Shown here: positions 27,201-34,429 of the stretch, in pieces | How the letters are laid out: every line of letters begins with the position of its first letter | How positions within the stretch are numbered: the first letter of the stretch is position 1 | Virus record (IMG/VR): IMGVR_UViG_3300028840_001302 | Location: 1 to 64,000 of that record | Reading direction: 5' to 3' (one strand) | From: a virus | DNA: 64,000 bases | The notes under the pieces: model-generated | What the model saw: the letters and a program-made list of their open reading frames with translations, nothing else | The model's database searches: none | What the model was told of the DNA's origin: nothing | Translations under genes and position numbers: made by a program

Positions 27201-29811
27201 TAAGCATCGTTTTGAGGAAGTAACCGAAGCTCCGGAGGGAGCCAAGCCACTTTTCACTCGCGGTTGGGTTCCCGAAGATGCCGGGGAAATCATAACGATG
27301 AGTGATGCAGAGAAAAAGGATATCCAAAAAGCGGAAAAAGACGAGACTGAAGATGTCTCTAATGGGAAAGTTAGTGCCATTGTCGTTAATTCTCAGGAAA
27401 CTAAGACCGATGGTGTTTATTTATACGATTGCGCTTTGGAATTCGGTGAATTTAAACCGACACCTTCCGCACTTGTTACCGTTGAGGGAAGAAACTACGC
27501 TAATGTAGGAAGATTCGCTTCAGTTATAAAATTAAATAAAGGTGATATTATCGAATTAAGCTACAGGACTCTCGATTTCGTGAGATTCCCGAATGATTTT
27601 TCAAAAATCACGCTCCGTAAACTTCAATTCGAGAATAAGTCCGATGTGATTGACACATTCGCTTCCGCTCTGAAGAAAGCGGAGTCCTTCGATACGCTTT
27701 CAAAGCAAAAATTGAAGGCGGGAGAGAATAACCTTGAGACTTTTACGCAGCAAGACCTAGTTAAAAGCATTGAGAAGTACGACCCGTCTGAAGTAGCGGA
27801 TGATGTACTATCCGATGATTGGAAAATCGTGAATGCGTGGTTTTCTACGGTTCGGCAGGGCAAACAATTTAAATATGATGCCTCTACCGTCCTAAGTGTA
27901 GGTAAAAAAATATTCCGTGAGTTAGTCCGGAGGGAGAAAGTAACATTTCGTCCGGAAAATCTCTCCCGGAATTCACTCGAATTCCTGCAAAGAATTCTCT
28001 CAGAGGAAATCGACAGGGGTATGGTGTTACCAGACTCGCAAGCAGAGAGGATTATGAAAGGTGAAAAGAAGGCCGTAGTAAAGTCAAGGCCATTTGATGT
28101 ACCCACTTTCATACTACTTACTGGTTCAGACGGAAAAGTTTATGGTTGGCTCCGCTTTGGCTTTACTCGGCTTAATACCCCGAAGCAATTGCAGGGGAAG
28201 GTCAAGGAAGGTGAGACATTTGCGAAAATAACGAAGGAAGAGTTTGAGGCACTCCGGGATATCCATAATATTACGGACGATGAGAAAGAAAAATGGTGGC
28301 CCGGAAGCAACGACCTTTATATTTATCCAATCAGAGAATTCGTTAAAATAGAAACGAAGAATCTGATTCATCTTCCGAAGGATAATGAAGGTTTCATCAA
28401 GGGTGTCTTCATAGAAGACCAAGTTGGTTCTAAAATCGAGAATTTTCTTCCCGAAGAACGGACAGCCGTGGAACTTCAGGAATCCAAACTCGTAATTCCT
28501 CAGACAGTGAGGAACGAAATTAATAAGTGGAGAAATATTACACGGAAAGAAGTTGCCAAGAGAAGTCCATCGAGTTTCCCTGAATACTTCTTTGTGATTG
28601 AGAATCATTTCCGTGGAAAATCTTCACATCTCGACCTGAGAATCATGCAGCCGGGGAAAGAATACCTTAATGGGTTCACGGTTCTCTCCGAAGTTCCGGA
28701 CACGATAAAGAAACCCGTGCTGACATTGAAAGAGGCCGCGAAATTCTCGGACCTTGATAATCGCAAACTTTGGAAATTCCATCCCGACATGGACCCCAAT
28801 AAGCATGTGCGTGTTGAGATGAAAGAGAAACAACCTCCTGAATGGTTAAAGATGGTCCGGAAAGTTATACCGCCGGGAGGTCCGGGCGCAACGAAGGAAT
28901 TCCCCGGTGTATTTTGGGGAGTTGATTGGGGCATCCTGTATCCGGGAGTCACGGACAAAGGCAGATTCAATTTGCATAAGCCGTGGTTCCAAGAATTCTT
29001 TTTGTACGGAAAAAAATTCAAGGGACGTTTGGTTCTCAGGTATATCTCCGGCGATTCTCCGCATTGGGAAGCATGGATGGCGAAGGACCAGACACCGTAC
29101 CTTATGACTTCGGGAGCGAGAAAGAAAAAAGATTACATTCCACCTAAAGATGTCTCCGGATTATCTCCGGATTTTGAAGCTTTGATTCCAACTGAATTGA
29201 AGTGGTGGGGTCCGGATGCGCCGGATAATAAAGATGAAATCTTTAAGCGGATGGAGCAAGCTCGTCTTCTTCTCCGGGACAAAGGTGTTTTGAAAGAAGC
29301 GGAGAACAAAGATAATGTCGTAGGTCTCGCTAAAGATGCAGAATTCACTGTTCACTATCTCTGGTCGAAGGGTCCAGATGTGGTCCGTAAACTTCGACAG
29401 GAAGATTTCATTATAAGAGTCCGTGAGGGGAATGAAGTCACTACATGGAATTTGGGTAAGGATTCACCTTTCTGGATTAAGAGAGGTCAGGCTTACAACG
29501 TACAAAATGAAGTGACGAAAAATTCTCCTCCCGACAAACATTCACCCGTGGATTGGATGGATTGGGAAGGTGAACTTCCACCGAGTCACCCGCTTAATCC
29601 AAACAAGGAACTTCCTCTCAACGTGGAGGTTCTCGATGCAGGGGATGTGGATATAATCTCGGAAACGTCAGAATCCCTCCATTATCGCTTCAATGGCAAG
29701 AAATTAAAAGGGGACTTCATTTTTGTGCGGGAAGACGCTAATACCCCCAATTGGAGGTTCCAGAAGGGAAAATTGCCAAAAAAAGCAGAATCGACAGTAA
29801 GTAGTTTCTAA
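24223..29811 (+). CDS. Giant multi-domain DNA-enzyme protein (MBL, Dam-like, NTase-like, OB-like, LigD-PE-like)
   Basis: 1862 residues, one uninterrupted frame. Domains in order: metallo-beta-lactamase fold 1-210 (SHGHIDDIGG at 57-66, Asp160, His180/182, His202/203); Dam-like methyltransferase 432-690 (EPFAGGA 461-467, NDTDP 485-489, DPPT at 607-610 in place of DPPY); nucleotidyltransferase-like 849-920 (GS 854-855, DVDIL 864-868); OB-like beta domain about 1049-1136; the domain shared with the preceding gene 1293-1375 (LRFGFT, YIYPIRE); and two parts resembling the LigD 3'-phosphoesterase domain, 1453-1610 (HFRGKSSHLDLR, GKKFKGRLVLR) and 1700-1845 (GKKLKGDFIFVR). Lying between portal and scaffold, it may be a capsid-internal protein delivered with DNA; that is inference. 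Confidence 0.75.
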   Translation: MFTIQFLGTRGLVPQSSELHKQFSAMIIEWKKQAVLFNFGLTWKDAPLPEVDAIYLSHGHIDDIGGLQDRTVDIPIYCSEATKELLPKSLKASDIRIVPRDGKIELLDWEVECFPVKHATYAPVTGLALYIDNKKVVVPFDVLEIPELDILFDTDVFIADGDQLEQDTRRRDEDSGEMHGHGSLQKQLRWCNSFKIPVMLIHHFGKDAIKMSPEDLLDWLNESSKRIAPRTLAIPTWDGKTVQVEGNNVLWERMNGEVVKQKMPKPVDPEKPGEFFIPHPQRLSKNLLEEARAVSTQLLSSGRDNMVLYEPKLRYLPYIYTKAGKNIAALSDGMFKQIKPMVLSYPDCLTNTEEVNRLAKEFDFATEDFPLILAFLKRCKVVKASSFLRNFNAERLSDYIVLSTSEELKWPSSMEHIQLAKMEVSEEVLMKRPLPIGGGRGFMLDVLSQFEDFSKYDKYVEPFAGGATLFFHNIEKLKGKTVVLNDTDPLVVAWLRFLRDGTDEQLEKLRGFDWRPKKETFKRLKNTAATTMLEKVYKLIYTTIYSWQGLRDSFSADREERIHNLLSDKKINRFREAMKAINPTITQEDGLDVMKEYDSPRTFFYLDPPTKLNFSKAFKTEEFQNAENLEKFFNLLAHVEGDFFWTTNPTDRYKKLLTRKFLANGRHLYTLTRKGKDSYPEIIVSSMELPFKDTRRWKVGTALKDVRWRADLNALMYNNHKYREDIFLNIPKVELRSGLAELSTDDTWLFGVSNIPIEKIDPDWLHSLDVTELMMIHARLHALYYQWKKEGKTIEPLVNAHQFVANEIRGRGLEHRISTDIDRLSKNQKNASDFDIEKEMQDFLTMRPYAYIVGSIVVNGFGRDVDILTRDTRYNETFSDNVQTYLKHMGVPVHIFPDPIGPFTSYKPLVSMGYFREVNKKAVPEELSQYWYEDEDRFCYLSDVVEKLPEFYESKPCVFYSVDKDTYVLHLLSDENTDIKALKFRLSWQLNEVKHRFEEVTEAPEGAKPLFTRGWVPEDAGEIITMSDAEKKDIQKAEKDETEDVSNGKVSAIVVNSQETKTDGVYLYDCALEFGEFKPTPSALVTVEGRNYANVGRFASVIKLNKGDIIELSYRTLDFVRFPNDFSKITLRKLQFENKSDVIDTFASALKKAESFDTLSKQKLKAGENNLETFTQQDLVKSIEKYDPSEVADDVLSDDWKIVNAWFSTVRQGKQFKYDASTVLSVGKKIFRELVRREKVTFRPENLSRNSLEFLQRILSEEIDRGMVLPDSQAERIMKGEKKAVVKSRPFDVPTFILLTGSDGKVYGWLRFGFTRLNTPKQLQGKVKEGETFAKITKEEFEALRDIHNITDDEKEKWWPGSNDLYIYPIREFVKIETKNLIHLPKDNEGFIKGVFIEDQVGSKIENFLPEERTAVELQESKLVIPQTVRNEINKWRNITRKEVAKRSPSSFPEYFFVIENHFRGKSSHLDLRIMQPGKEYLNGFTVLSEVPDTIKKPVLTLKEAAKFSDLDNRKLWKFHPDMDPNKHVRVEMKEKQPPEWLKMVRKVIPPGGPGATKEFPGVFWGVDWGILYPGVTDKGRFNLHKPWFQEFFLYGKKFKGRLVLRYISGDSPHWEAWMAKDQTPYLMTSGARKKKDYIPPKDVSGLSPDFEALIPTELKWWGPDAPDNKDEIFKRMEQARLLLRDKGVLKEAENKDNVVGLAKDAEFTVHYLWSKGPDVVRKLRQEDFIIRVREGNEVTTWNLGKDSPFWIKRGQAYNVQNEVTKNSPPDKHSPVDWMDWEGELPPSHPLNPNKELPLNVEVLDAGDVDIISETSESLHYRFNGKKLKGDFIFVREDANTPNWRFQKGKLPKKAESTVSSF

Positions 29812-29841
29812 AAAATAATTTGAAAAAAATTATTTAATAGG

Positions 29842-29869
29842 TTGACAGGTTTTTTCGTACCTGTATAAT
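29842..29869 (+). promoter_or_regulatory. Strong promoter with overlapping inverted repeat
   Basis: TTGACA (29842-29847), 16 nt, TATAAT (29864-29869). ACAGGT (29845-29850) and ACCTGT (29859-29864) form an inverted repeat with an 8-nt centre that covers the -35 and touches the -10: a possible operator. It should drive the capsid operon through a ~125-nt leader. Confidence 0.85.
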
Positions 29870-29924
29870 TCTATTGAGTAATGTAAATATCCGTCTTTTA
29901 CATACTTCTGCAAAATCTCGAAAA

Positions 29925-29945
29925 AAGCGACTTTTACAGTCGCTT
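29925..29945 (-). terminator. Hairpin in capsid-operon leader, terminator-like on the - strand
   Basis: AAGCGACT and AGTCGCTT form a perfect 8-bp stem with a 5-nt loop. On the - strand a run of T follows, on the + strand it does not. No - strand gene ends here, so in the + leader it may instead be an RNA structure. Confidence 0.4.
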
Positions 29946-29980
29946 AATTAAGGTTTATATATGCGACTTTTAAGGTTTAT
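29943..29980 (+). repeat. Two copies of TTAAGGTTTAT in the capsid-operon leader
   Basis: Copies at 29948-29958 and 29970-29980; the first is extended as CTTAATTAAGGTTTATA. The same pair, including the 17-nt extended form, occurs at 51653-51722. Confidence 0.7.
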
Positions 29981-29998
29981 GTAGAGGGGCTTAAACGC

Positions 29999-31555
29999 AT
30001 GAGAGACATTCAAATCCTTGACAAGCGAATGCGCGTAGAACCTAGAGTCAGAATTCCGGATGTCACCTTGTTAAAGGTTGGACGTTGGAACGGAAATCGC
30101 TATGTCCGGGAAGAAGTAAAACCTGTCGCAGCCTATCTCATCCGCATTTTCAAGCATGGACCAAAAACACCGGAAGAGTACAACGCTCTTTCGGTTTTTG
30201 TTGGAGCGTCAAAAGACCACGAAGACAGTTCCGGAACTTGGGTCGGAAGGATTCGTGAGCCTTATTGGGACGAGCGTGAAGAAGCTCTCAAAGCTCGTTG
30301 GATGGAAATAGTTGACCAGAAAACCAGTGAAGACATTGCCTACCAAAAACAAAGAGACGGATACTCTTCATACGGAATGTCTCCACGTCTGGAAGTCAGA
30401 CGTGATGGGGATGTATGCCGCGATATCCTCTATCGCACATCAGGCATCGTAATCAACCCTGCTGGTGGGGAAGAATTGTTTCTATCTTACGGCGAAGAAG
30501 ACCATGAGGTTTATGATGAGAGAGACGGGGCTGAACTGGTCAGGGATTTATTCTTTAAAACAGATACGAAAGGTGAACTCGAAATCGTAGAACTTAATCG
30601 GAAAGGAGTTACTACTATGTTCACGCTCGAACAGCTTGGCGAGAAGTACAAAGAGCTTAACGAAAAGCTCGACAAAATCCTTGAGGCGAAGGAGGCCGCC
30701 AAAGGGAAAGGGAAAGAAGACGAAGAAATGTCCTCCGAAGACGCGGGTGTAATCCGCAACGAAATTGCATCTCTTAAAAAGATGATGCTCGAACAGAAAG
30801 AGGCCGAAGAAGAGAAGGCCAAACTCGAAGAGGAAGAAAAGCAGAAGAAACTCGAAGAGGAACACGCGCTTATGACCGCGCACCTCAACGGGGACCACAA
30901 AGAGCTTGACTCCTCATGCCCCGCCTGTTTGAAAGAGCAGGAAGATGCGAAGTGCAAAGACGGGGACGACAAACTTCAGGATGAAGAGGAAGAGGAAGAC
31001 CCGGAAAAGAAAAAGGAAAAGGAAGACGAAGAGGATATGGCGAAAGGTAAGAAAGGAAAAGACGAAACTTTCTACCCCGCATTTTCTCGCGGCAAAGCTC
31101 TCGCGGTTGTGCCAATCGCTCCCCGTTCCTTCGAGTTCGACAAGCTCGACCAGAAGGGTCTCCAACGCTTCACTGAAGACCTTCTCGAAGTTCTCAAACC
31201 GCTTCTCGAAGCAGAGACACTCAAACCGGAAGACCTTGCTACCGTTGTAAACGGCATCGAAGGTCAACTGCTCACGATTCCGTGCGCGGGTCCGGACCCG
31301 GAGTACATCAAAGGTCTCGAAAAGCAGGAAGCGAAACTCTCGAAAGAGAAAGAGAAGGAAATCGAAGAGGAAGTCAAAAAGCGTCTTGAACGCGAAAAGT
31401 TAACCTTGTCGAAGCCGAAAGGCCGCAAGGGTGGAACAGTTCCGGTTATTTCAACGGAAGAGAAGACTGACAAAGAAGAATTTGTCTCTCCTCACGACCG
31501 TCTCGGAGCTTGCCTGTCCAATCTCGCAGGACTTACAGGACAGGAAGGCGAGTAG
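29999..31555 (+). CDS. Prohead protease-scaffold fusion
   Basis: 518 residues. The N-terminal 200 residues read as a caudoviral prohead serine protease: SKDHEDSSGTWVG supplies the His and YSSYGMSPRLE the Ser, ending in a beta-rich ILYRTSGIVINPAGG. The rest is a highly charged, Lys/Glu-rich coiled-coil scaffold, with a Cys pair (CPACLKEQEDAKC) in the middle and a compact C-terminal end that could bind the capsid protein. It directs capsid assembly and is then degraded. The ATG follows GTAGAGGGGC; a 125-nt leader precedes it. Confidence 0.75.
   Translation: MRDIQILDKRMRVEPRVRIPDVTLLKVGRWNGNRYVREEVKPVAAYLIRIFKHGPKTPEEYNALSVFVGASKDHEDSSGTWVGRIREPYWDEREEALKARWMEIVDQKTSEDIAYQKQRDGYSSYGMSPRLEVRRDGDVCRDILYRTSGIVINPAGGEELFLSYGEEDHEVYDERDGAELVRDLFFKTDTKGELEIVELNRKGVTTMFTLEQLGEKYKELNEKLDKILEAKEAAKGKGKEDEEMSSEDAGVIRNEIASLKKMMLEQKEAEEEKAKLEEEEKQKKLEEEHALMTAHLNGDHKELDSSCPACLKEQEDAKCKDGDDKLQDEEEEEDPEKKKEKEDEEDMAKGKKGKDETFYPAFSRGKALAVVPIAPRSFEFDKLDQKGLQRFTEDLLEVLKPLLEAETLKPEDLATVVNGIEGQLLTIPCAGPDPEYIKGLEKQEAKLSKEKEKEIEEEVKKRLEREKLTLSKPKGRKGGTVPVISTEEKTDKEEFVSPHDRLGACLSNLAGLTGQEGE
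30617..31555 (+). CDS. Nested in-frame scaffold protein (internal start)
   Basis: An ATG at codon 207 of the protease-scaffold gene has AAAGGAG (30602-30608) eight bases upstream, as good as any gene start here. Translation from it gives a 312-residue scaffold without the protease, beginning MFTLEQLGEKYKEL. Lambda uses the same plan (C and Nu3), making excess scaffold relative to protease. Confidence 0.7.
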   Translation: MFTLEQLGEKYKELNEKLDKILEAKEAAKGKGKEDEEMSSEDAGVIRNEIASLKKMMLEQKEAEEEKAKLEEEEKQKKLEEEHALMTAHLNGDHKELDSSCPACLKEQEDAKCKDGDDKLQDEEEEEDPEKKKEKEDEEDMAKGKKGKDETFYPAFSRGKALAVVPIAPRSFEFDKLDQKGLQRFTEDLLEVLKPLLEAETLKPEDLATVVNGIEGQLLTIPCAGPDPEYIKGLEKQEAKLSKEKEKEIEEEVKKRLEREKLTLSKPKGRKGGTVPVISTEEKTDKEEFVSPHDRLGACLSNLAGLTGQEGE

Positions 31556-31617
31556 TACGGTAAACCGGGAAAATAAGTAAAGGCCAACATTTCATAGGAA
31601 CCGAAAGGAGCAAAAAA

Positions 31618-32961
31618 ATGTTTGATTGGTCAAAACTGCTTCCGGGCATGGGGAAGACAAGAGAAGAGCTTCTACTTGCTCTGGATACGAACACGGGCGA
31701 CCCGCTAATTCCAGAAGACCTTGAGAAGATTCTGGTTGACCTTGTGAAGTGGAATGCGCCGTTCACCAGAACGGTTGAAGTCATTCGTGCGAATGGCCTC
31801 ATTCACCAGTTCAACCAAATCACCGGGATTCCGACCTCACAGTTTGAGGGCGAGAATGCCGAAACCGTTATCACCAACTCCGGTTACAACCGGGACGGTG
31901 TAACGCTCAAGGTTATCCGTACCAAAGGTCGGGTAACGGGTCTCCTTCAGGCCGCTTCCGCGAAGTACATCAACGCATGGAAGCAAGAACTCATCAACTC
32001 AACGAAGTCGATGGGTCGTACAATCGAGTTCGCAATGCTGTGGGGTAACGCAACGGCTGACGGTTATCAGTACGATGGTGCTGACACCGCAATCCAAAGT
32101 TACCGCTACGACATCAACGCGGTTGCCGACCTTGCCGACCTTGACATGGCTCTGGACGGGGCATACAACGAAGGCGCACAGATGGACCCCTACGTTTTCG
32201 TAATGTCCCCGAACATGGTAAGCCGCATGTCAACCCTCCAAACGGAAATTCGTAAGAGCGTTCCGCTCGATACCATCGAGTTTCCGGGCGGGTTCCGCAT
32301 GACCACTTACCGTGATGTCCCGATGCTTCCGTCAAGCTTCTGTCGTCCGACTTCGCAGATGGGAACGCTTGCTCTCACTTCTGCCGCGAACACTGGTGGT
32401 CTTATGACCCCCGGTGAAGTGTACCGCTATCGCGTGTCGGCTGTGACTTACTTCGGGGAGCAATGCGCTTCCGCGAGTGCATCTCCCGTCACGATTCTTG
32501 CAACCCACAACTCCGTGGAAATCGACTTCACGGCTGTCGCAAACGCGCAGCTTTATAAAGTCTATCGTTCCCCGGATGCTGGTGGTGTGGACACGGAAGT
32601 TCTTCTTTCGACATGGGCGGCAAAGACCTACGATGCCGATGGAACCGTCACGGGTGCGATAACTCAGATTATCGACCTTCTGGACGACAGTTCTCTTGGC
32701 ACGGATTATCCGATGAACCCGGAAGTCGCGGGAACCCGTGGTGTTGACGAGACGATTTTCCTCATCAACATTTCCCCGCAGCAATCGCTGGTTATCGCTG
32801 GTCTTATCAACCCGCAGGGTGAAAAGGTTAACAACCTTGTCCAGCATATCCCGCTTGCCGTGACTCGTGACGCAATGGAGTTTCTCCTGACTTCTTACCA
32901 TGCCCCGGCATGGAAGGGTGAGAAGTTCTCCGCTGTCCTGAGACGCGCACGGACCTACTAA
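31618..32961 (+). CDS. Major capsid protein with Fn3/Ig-like insertion
   Basis: 447 residues. Its position after the scaffold, the SMGRTIEFAMLWGNA helix, PYVFVMSPNMVSRM and the C-terminal LTSYHAPAWKGEKFSAVLRR fit an HK97-fold capsid protein. Residues about 250-360 interrupt the core with a fibronectin-III-like beta sandwich (YRYRVSAVTYFGE ... AQLYKVYRSPD). Surface Ig/Fn3 insertions are known in phage capsids and decorate the shell. Codon use is noticeably richer in C/G-ending codons than its neighbours, as expected for a highly expressed gene. SD GAAAGGAG. Confidence 0.85.
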   Translation: MFDWSKLLPGMGKTREELLLALDTNTGDPLIPEDLEKILVDLVKWNAPFTRTVEVIRANGLIHQFNQITGIPTSQFEGENAETVITNSGYNRDGVTLKVIRTKGRVTGLLQAASAKYINAWKQELINSTKSMGRTIEFAMLWGNATADGYQYDGADTAIQSYRYDINAVADLADLDMALDGAYNEGAQMDPYVFVMSPNMVSRMSTLQTEIRKSVPLDTIEFPGGFRMTTYRDVPMLPSSFCRPTSQMGTLALTSAANTGGLMTPGEVYRYRVSAVTYFGEQCASASASPVTILATHNSVEIDFTAVANAQLYKVYRSPDAGGVDTEVLLSTWAAKTYDADGTVTGAITQIIDLLDDSSLGTDYPMNPEVAGTRGVDETIFLINISPQQSLVIAGLINPQGEKVNNLVQHIPLAVTRDAMEFLLTSYHAPAWKGEKFSAVLRRARTY

Positions 32962-32986
32962 GCGGTCCTGACTTGAATGGAATAGT

Positions 32987-33031
32987 GGTAGGGGTTGACG
33001 CACTCTCACAATATAAGTCGTCACCCCTACC
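32987..33031 (+). other. Strong hairpin after the capsid gene
   Basis: GGTAGGGGTTGACG (32987-33000) pairs with CGTCACCCCTACC (33019-33031): 13 bp with one bulged T and an 18-nt loop. No U-run follows directly, so it may protect or process the capsid mRNA, or pause transcription, rather than terminate it. Confidence 0.6.
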
Positions 33032-33078
33032 TTCATAACCCCAAAAACCTTTTGAATAAAATAAAAAAGGAGTCACTC

Positions 33079-33321
33079 GTGGCAAAGGACAAGGGCAAGA
33101 AAAAGGAAGAGGAAGCTCCAAAGGAAGCTCCGAAGGAAGAAGCTCCGAAGGAAGCCCCCAAGAAAGAGAAAAGAACCGTAAAGTTCAAGTTCCTCCCGAA
33201 TCCCGAAGGTGACGGTACATACGGAGACCATAAAATCAAAAAGGGTATCCTTGAAGTACCCCCGGCGGTTGCTTCGGAAATCATCCGGAACAAAGACCCA
33301 CGGTTCAAGAAAATCAAGTAA
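33079..33321 (+). CDS. Small protein with APKE repeats
   Basis: 80 residues from GTG 33079 (AAAAAAGGAG SD). Residues 10-30 repeat Ala-Pro-Lys-Glu, encoded by short DNA repeats (GAAGCTCC units). The C-terminal 45 residues (VKFKFLPNPEGDGTYG onward) form a compact beta-rich piece. Between capsid and connector it could be a head decoration or connector accessory; no family recognised. Confidence 0.6.
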   Translation: MAKDKGKKKEEEAPKEAPKEEAPKEAPKKEKRTVKFKFLPNPEGDGTYGDHKIKKGILEVPPAVASEIIRNKDPRFKKIK

Positions 33322-33336
33322 GAGAGGGGTAGATGC

Positions 33337-34023
33337 GTGGCACTTTGGGTAACAGTAGATTCGGTCAAAGCTCTAATGACCCGCATCGGTCTCGATATTA
33401 CGACATGGACCGATGCGGATGTAGAGTATTTAATAGAGCTTGCTCAAGCAACCTTCGAGCATAAATGCCAAAGGGAATTTGAGTATCGTGAAAACGAACA
33501 AATCGAAATTGATGGGAGTGGAACTCCCGCTCTCGTGTTACCCGGATTTCCAATCGCCGCTCTCAACGCTATAACGATTTTAACTTCCCCCAACATCCCT
33601 AGTCAAAGTATAACGACAGGGGATGTTGTGGTTGACGATACGCGGGGTATATTATTCTTCAACCGTCAGTCGATGTTTTCATACACATGGTATCCGACAT
33701 CGGGGATGGTAGGATATAATACTTGGCCTATCGGCAACCGCAACATTCGCGTCAATTATAACTTCGGTTATCATCCGGGGCCAAGCCCCGCCAACAACTT
33801 TCCCATCACATTGCTTGACGCAATCCGGAAAATGGCGGCTCTCCAAGCCATTGTCCAATCGCCCTCAGAGGCACAAAAAAGAGACTTGACGAGAATTAAA
33901 ATTATGGATTACATGGAAGAGTTCGGTAAAAAAGGAATCTATGAACAGACGATTAAGAGTTGGGAAGATACTATAGCAGAAGTCGTTTTAGATTTTAAAC
34001 GGGTGTTCATGGGAACACCGTAG
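33337..34023 (+). CDS. Head-tail connector (adaptor)-like protein
   Basis: 228 residues from GTG 33337 (AGAGAGGGG SD). Early helices (TWTDADVEYLIELAQATFEHKCQR) followed by a strand region and late helices (LLDAIRKMAALQAIV) fit the adaptor proteins (HK97 gp6/SPP1 gp15 type) that extend the portal. Identification rests on pattern and position after the capsid gene. Confidence 0.6.
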   Translation: MALWVTVDSVKALMTRIGLDITTWTDADVEYLIELAQATFEHKCQREFEYRENEQIEIDGSGTPALVLPGFPIAALNAITILTSPNIPSQSITTGDVVVDDTRGILFFNRQSMFSYTWYPTSGMVGYNTWPIGNRNIRVNYNFGYHPGPSPANNFPITLLDAIRKMAALQAIVQSPSEAQKRDLTRIKIMDYMEEFGKKGIYEQTIKSWEDTIAEVVLDFKRVFMGTP

Positions 34024-34036
34024 AGGTGAGAAAAAT

Positions 34037-34429
34037 ATGAGCGGAGAAGGAACGTATGAGGTTCCCATACCTCTTGCGTATTTGCCATTAAGGGCAAACG
34101 TAACAAGGATGGTGGACCAAGAATCAGAACAGTTCCAGATTATATACCCCGAAGTTCCTTGCAGACGTGGTAAGGAAGGCGGCGGTTTACTTTTAAACCG
34201 GGACCAAGTTTCCGGAGCGCAGGATATTGAGGATTTTGTTTTCCCGTTTCTTTTCAATGGTGTTCCGTTAGAAATTTTACCGGAAGATAGACTCGATGTT
34301 TGGGATGTGAAGTATCCGGACCTTCGCGGTGAGTACAGGGTGACGCAAGTGAATCATACGGAATCCGCTCGTCACCATTTTACTTTGAGTACGGAACATT
34401 GGGATTCGGCAATTGAGGACTACGAGTAG
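34037..34429 (+). CDS. Head-closure (stopper)-like protein
   Basis: 130 residues, beta-rich: FQIIYPEV, LEILPEDRLDVWDVKYPD, GEYRVTQV. The RLDVWD and GEYRV turns resemble phage head-closure/stopper proteins, which seal the portal channel. Position between adaptor and gpG-like gene supports this; sequence evidence alone is modest. Its stop overlaps the next GTG (TAGTG). Confidence 0.5.
   Translation: MSGEGTYEVPIPLAYLPLRANVTRMVDQESEQFQIIYPEVPCRRGKEGGGLLLNRDQVSGAQDIEDFVFPFLFNGVPLEILPEDRLDVWDVKYPDLRGEYRVTQVNHTESARHHFTLSTEHWDSAIEDYE

Noticed and set aside
29815-29837. AT-rich inverted repeat after the giant gene as a terminator
   Set aside because: The stem is all A-T and no U-run of the right kind follows; too weak to call.
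32996-33016. TTGACG...TATAAG as a promoter in the hairpin after the capsid gene
   Set aside because: Spacing between the hexamers is only about 11 nt, too short for sigma70; the sequence is better explained as stem and loop.
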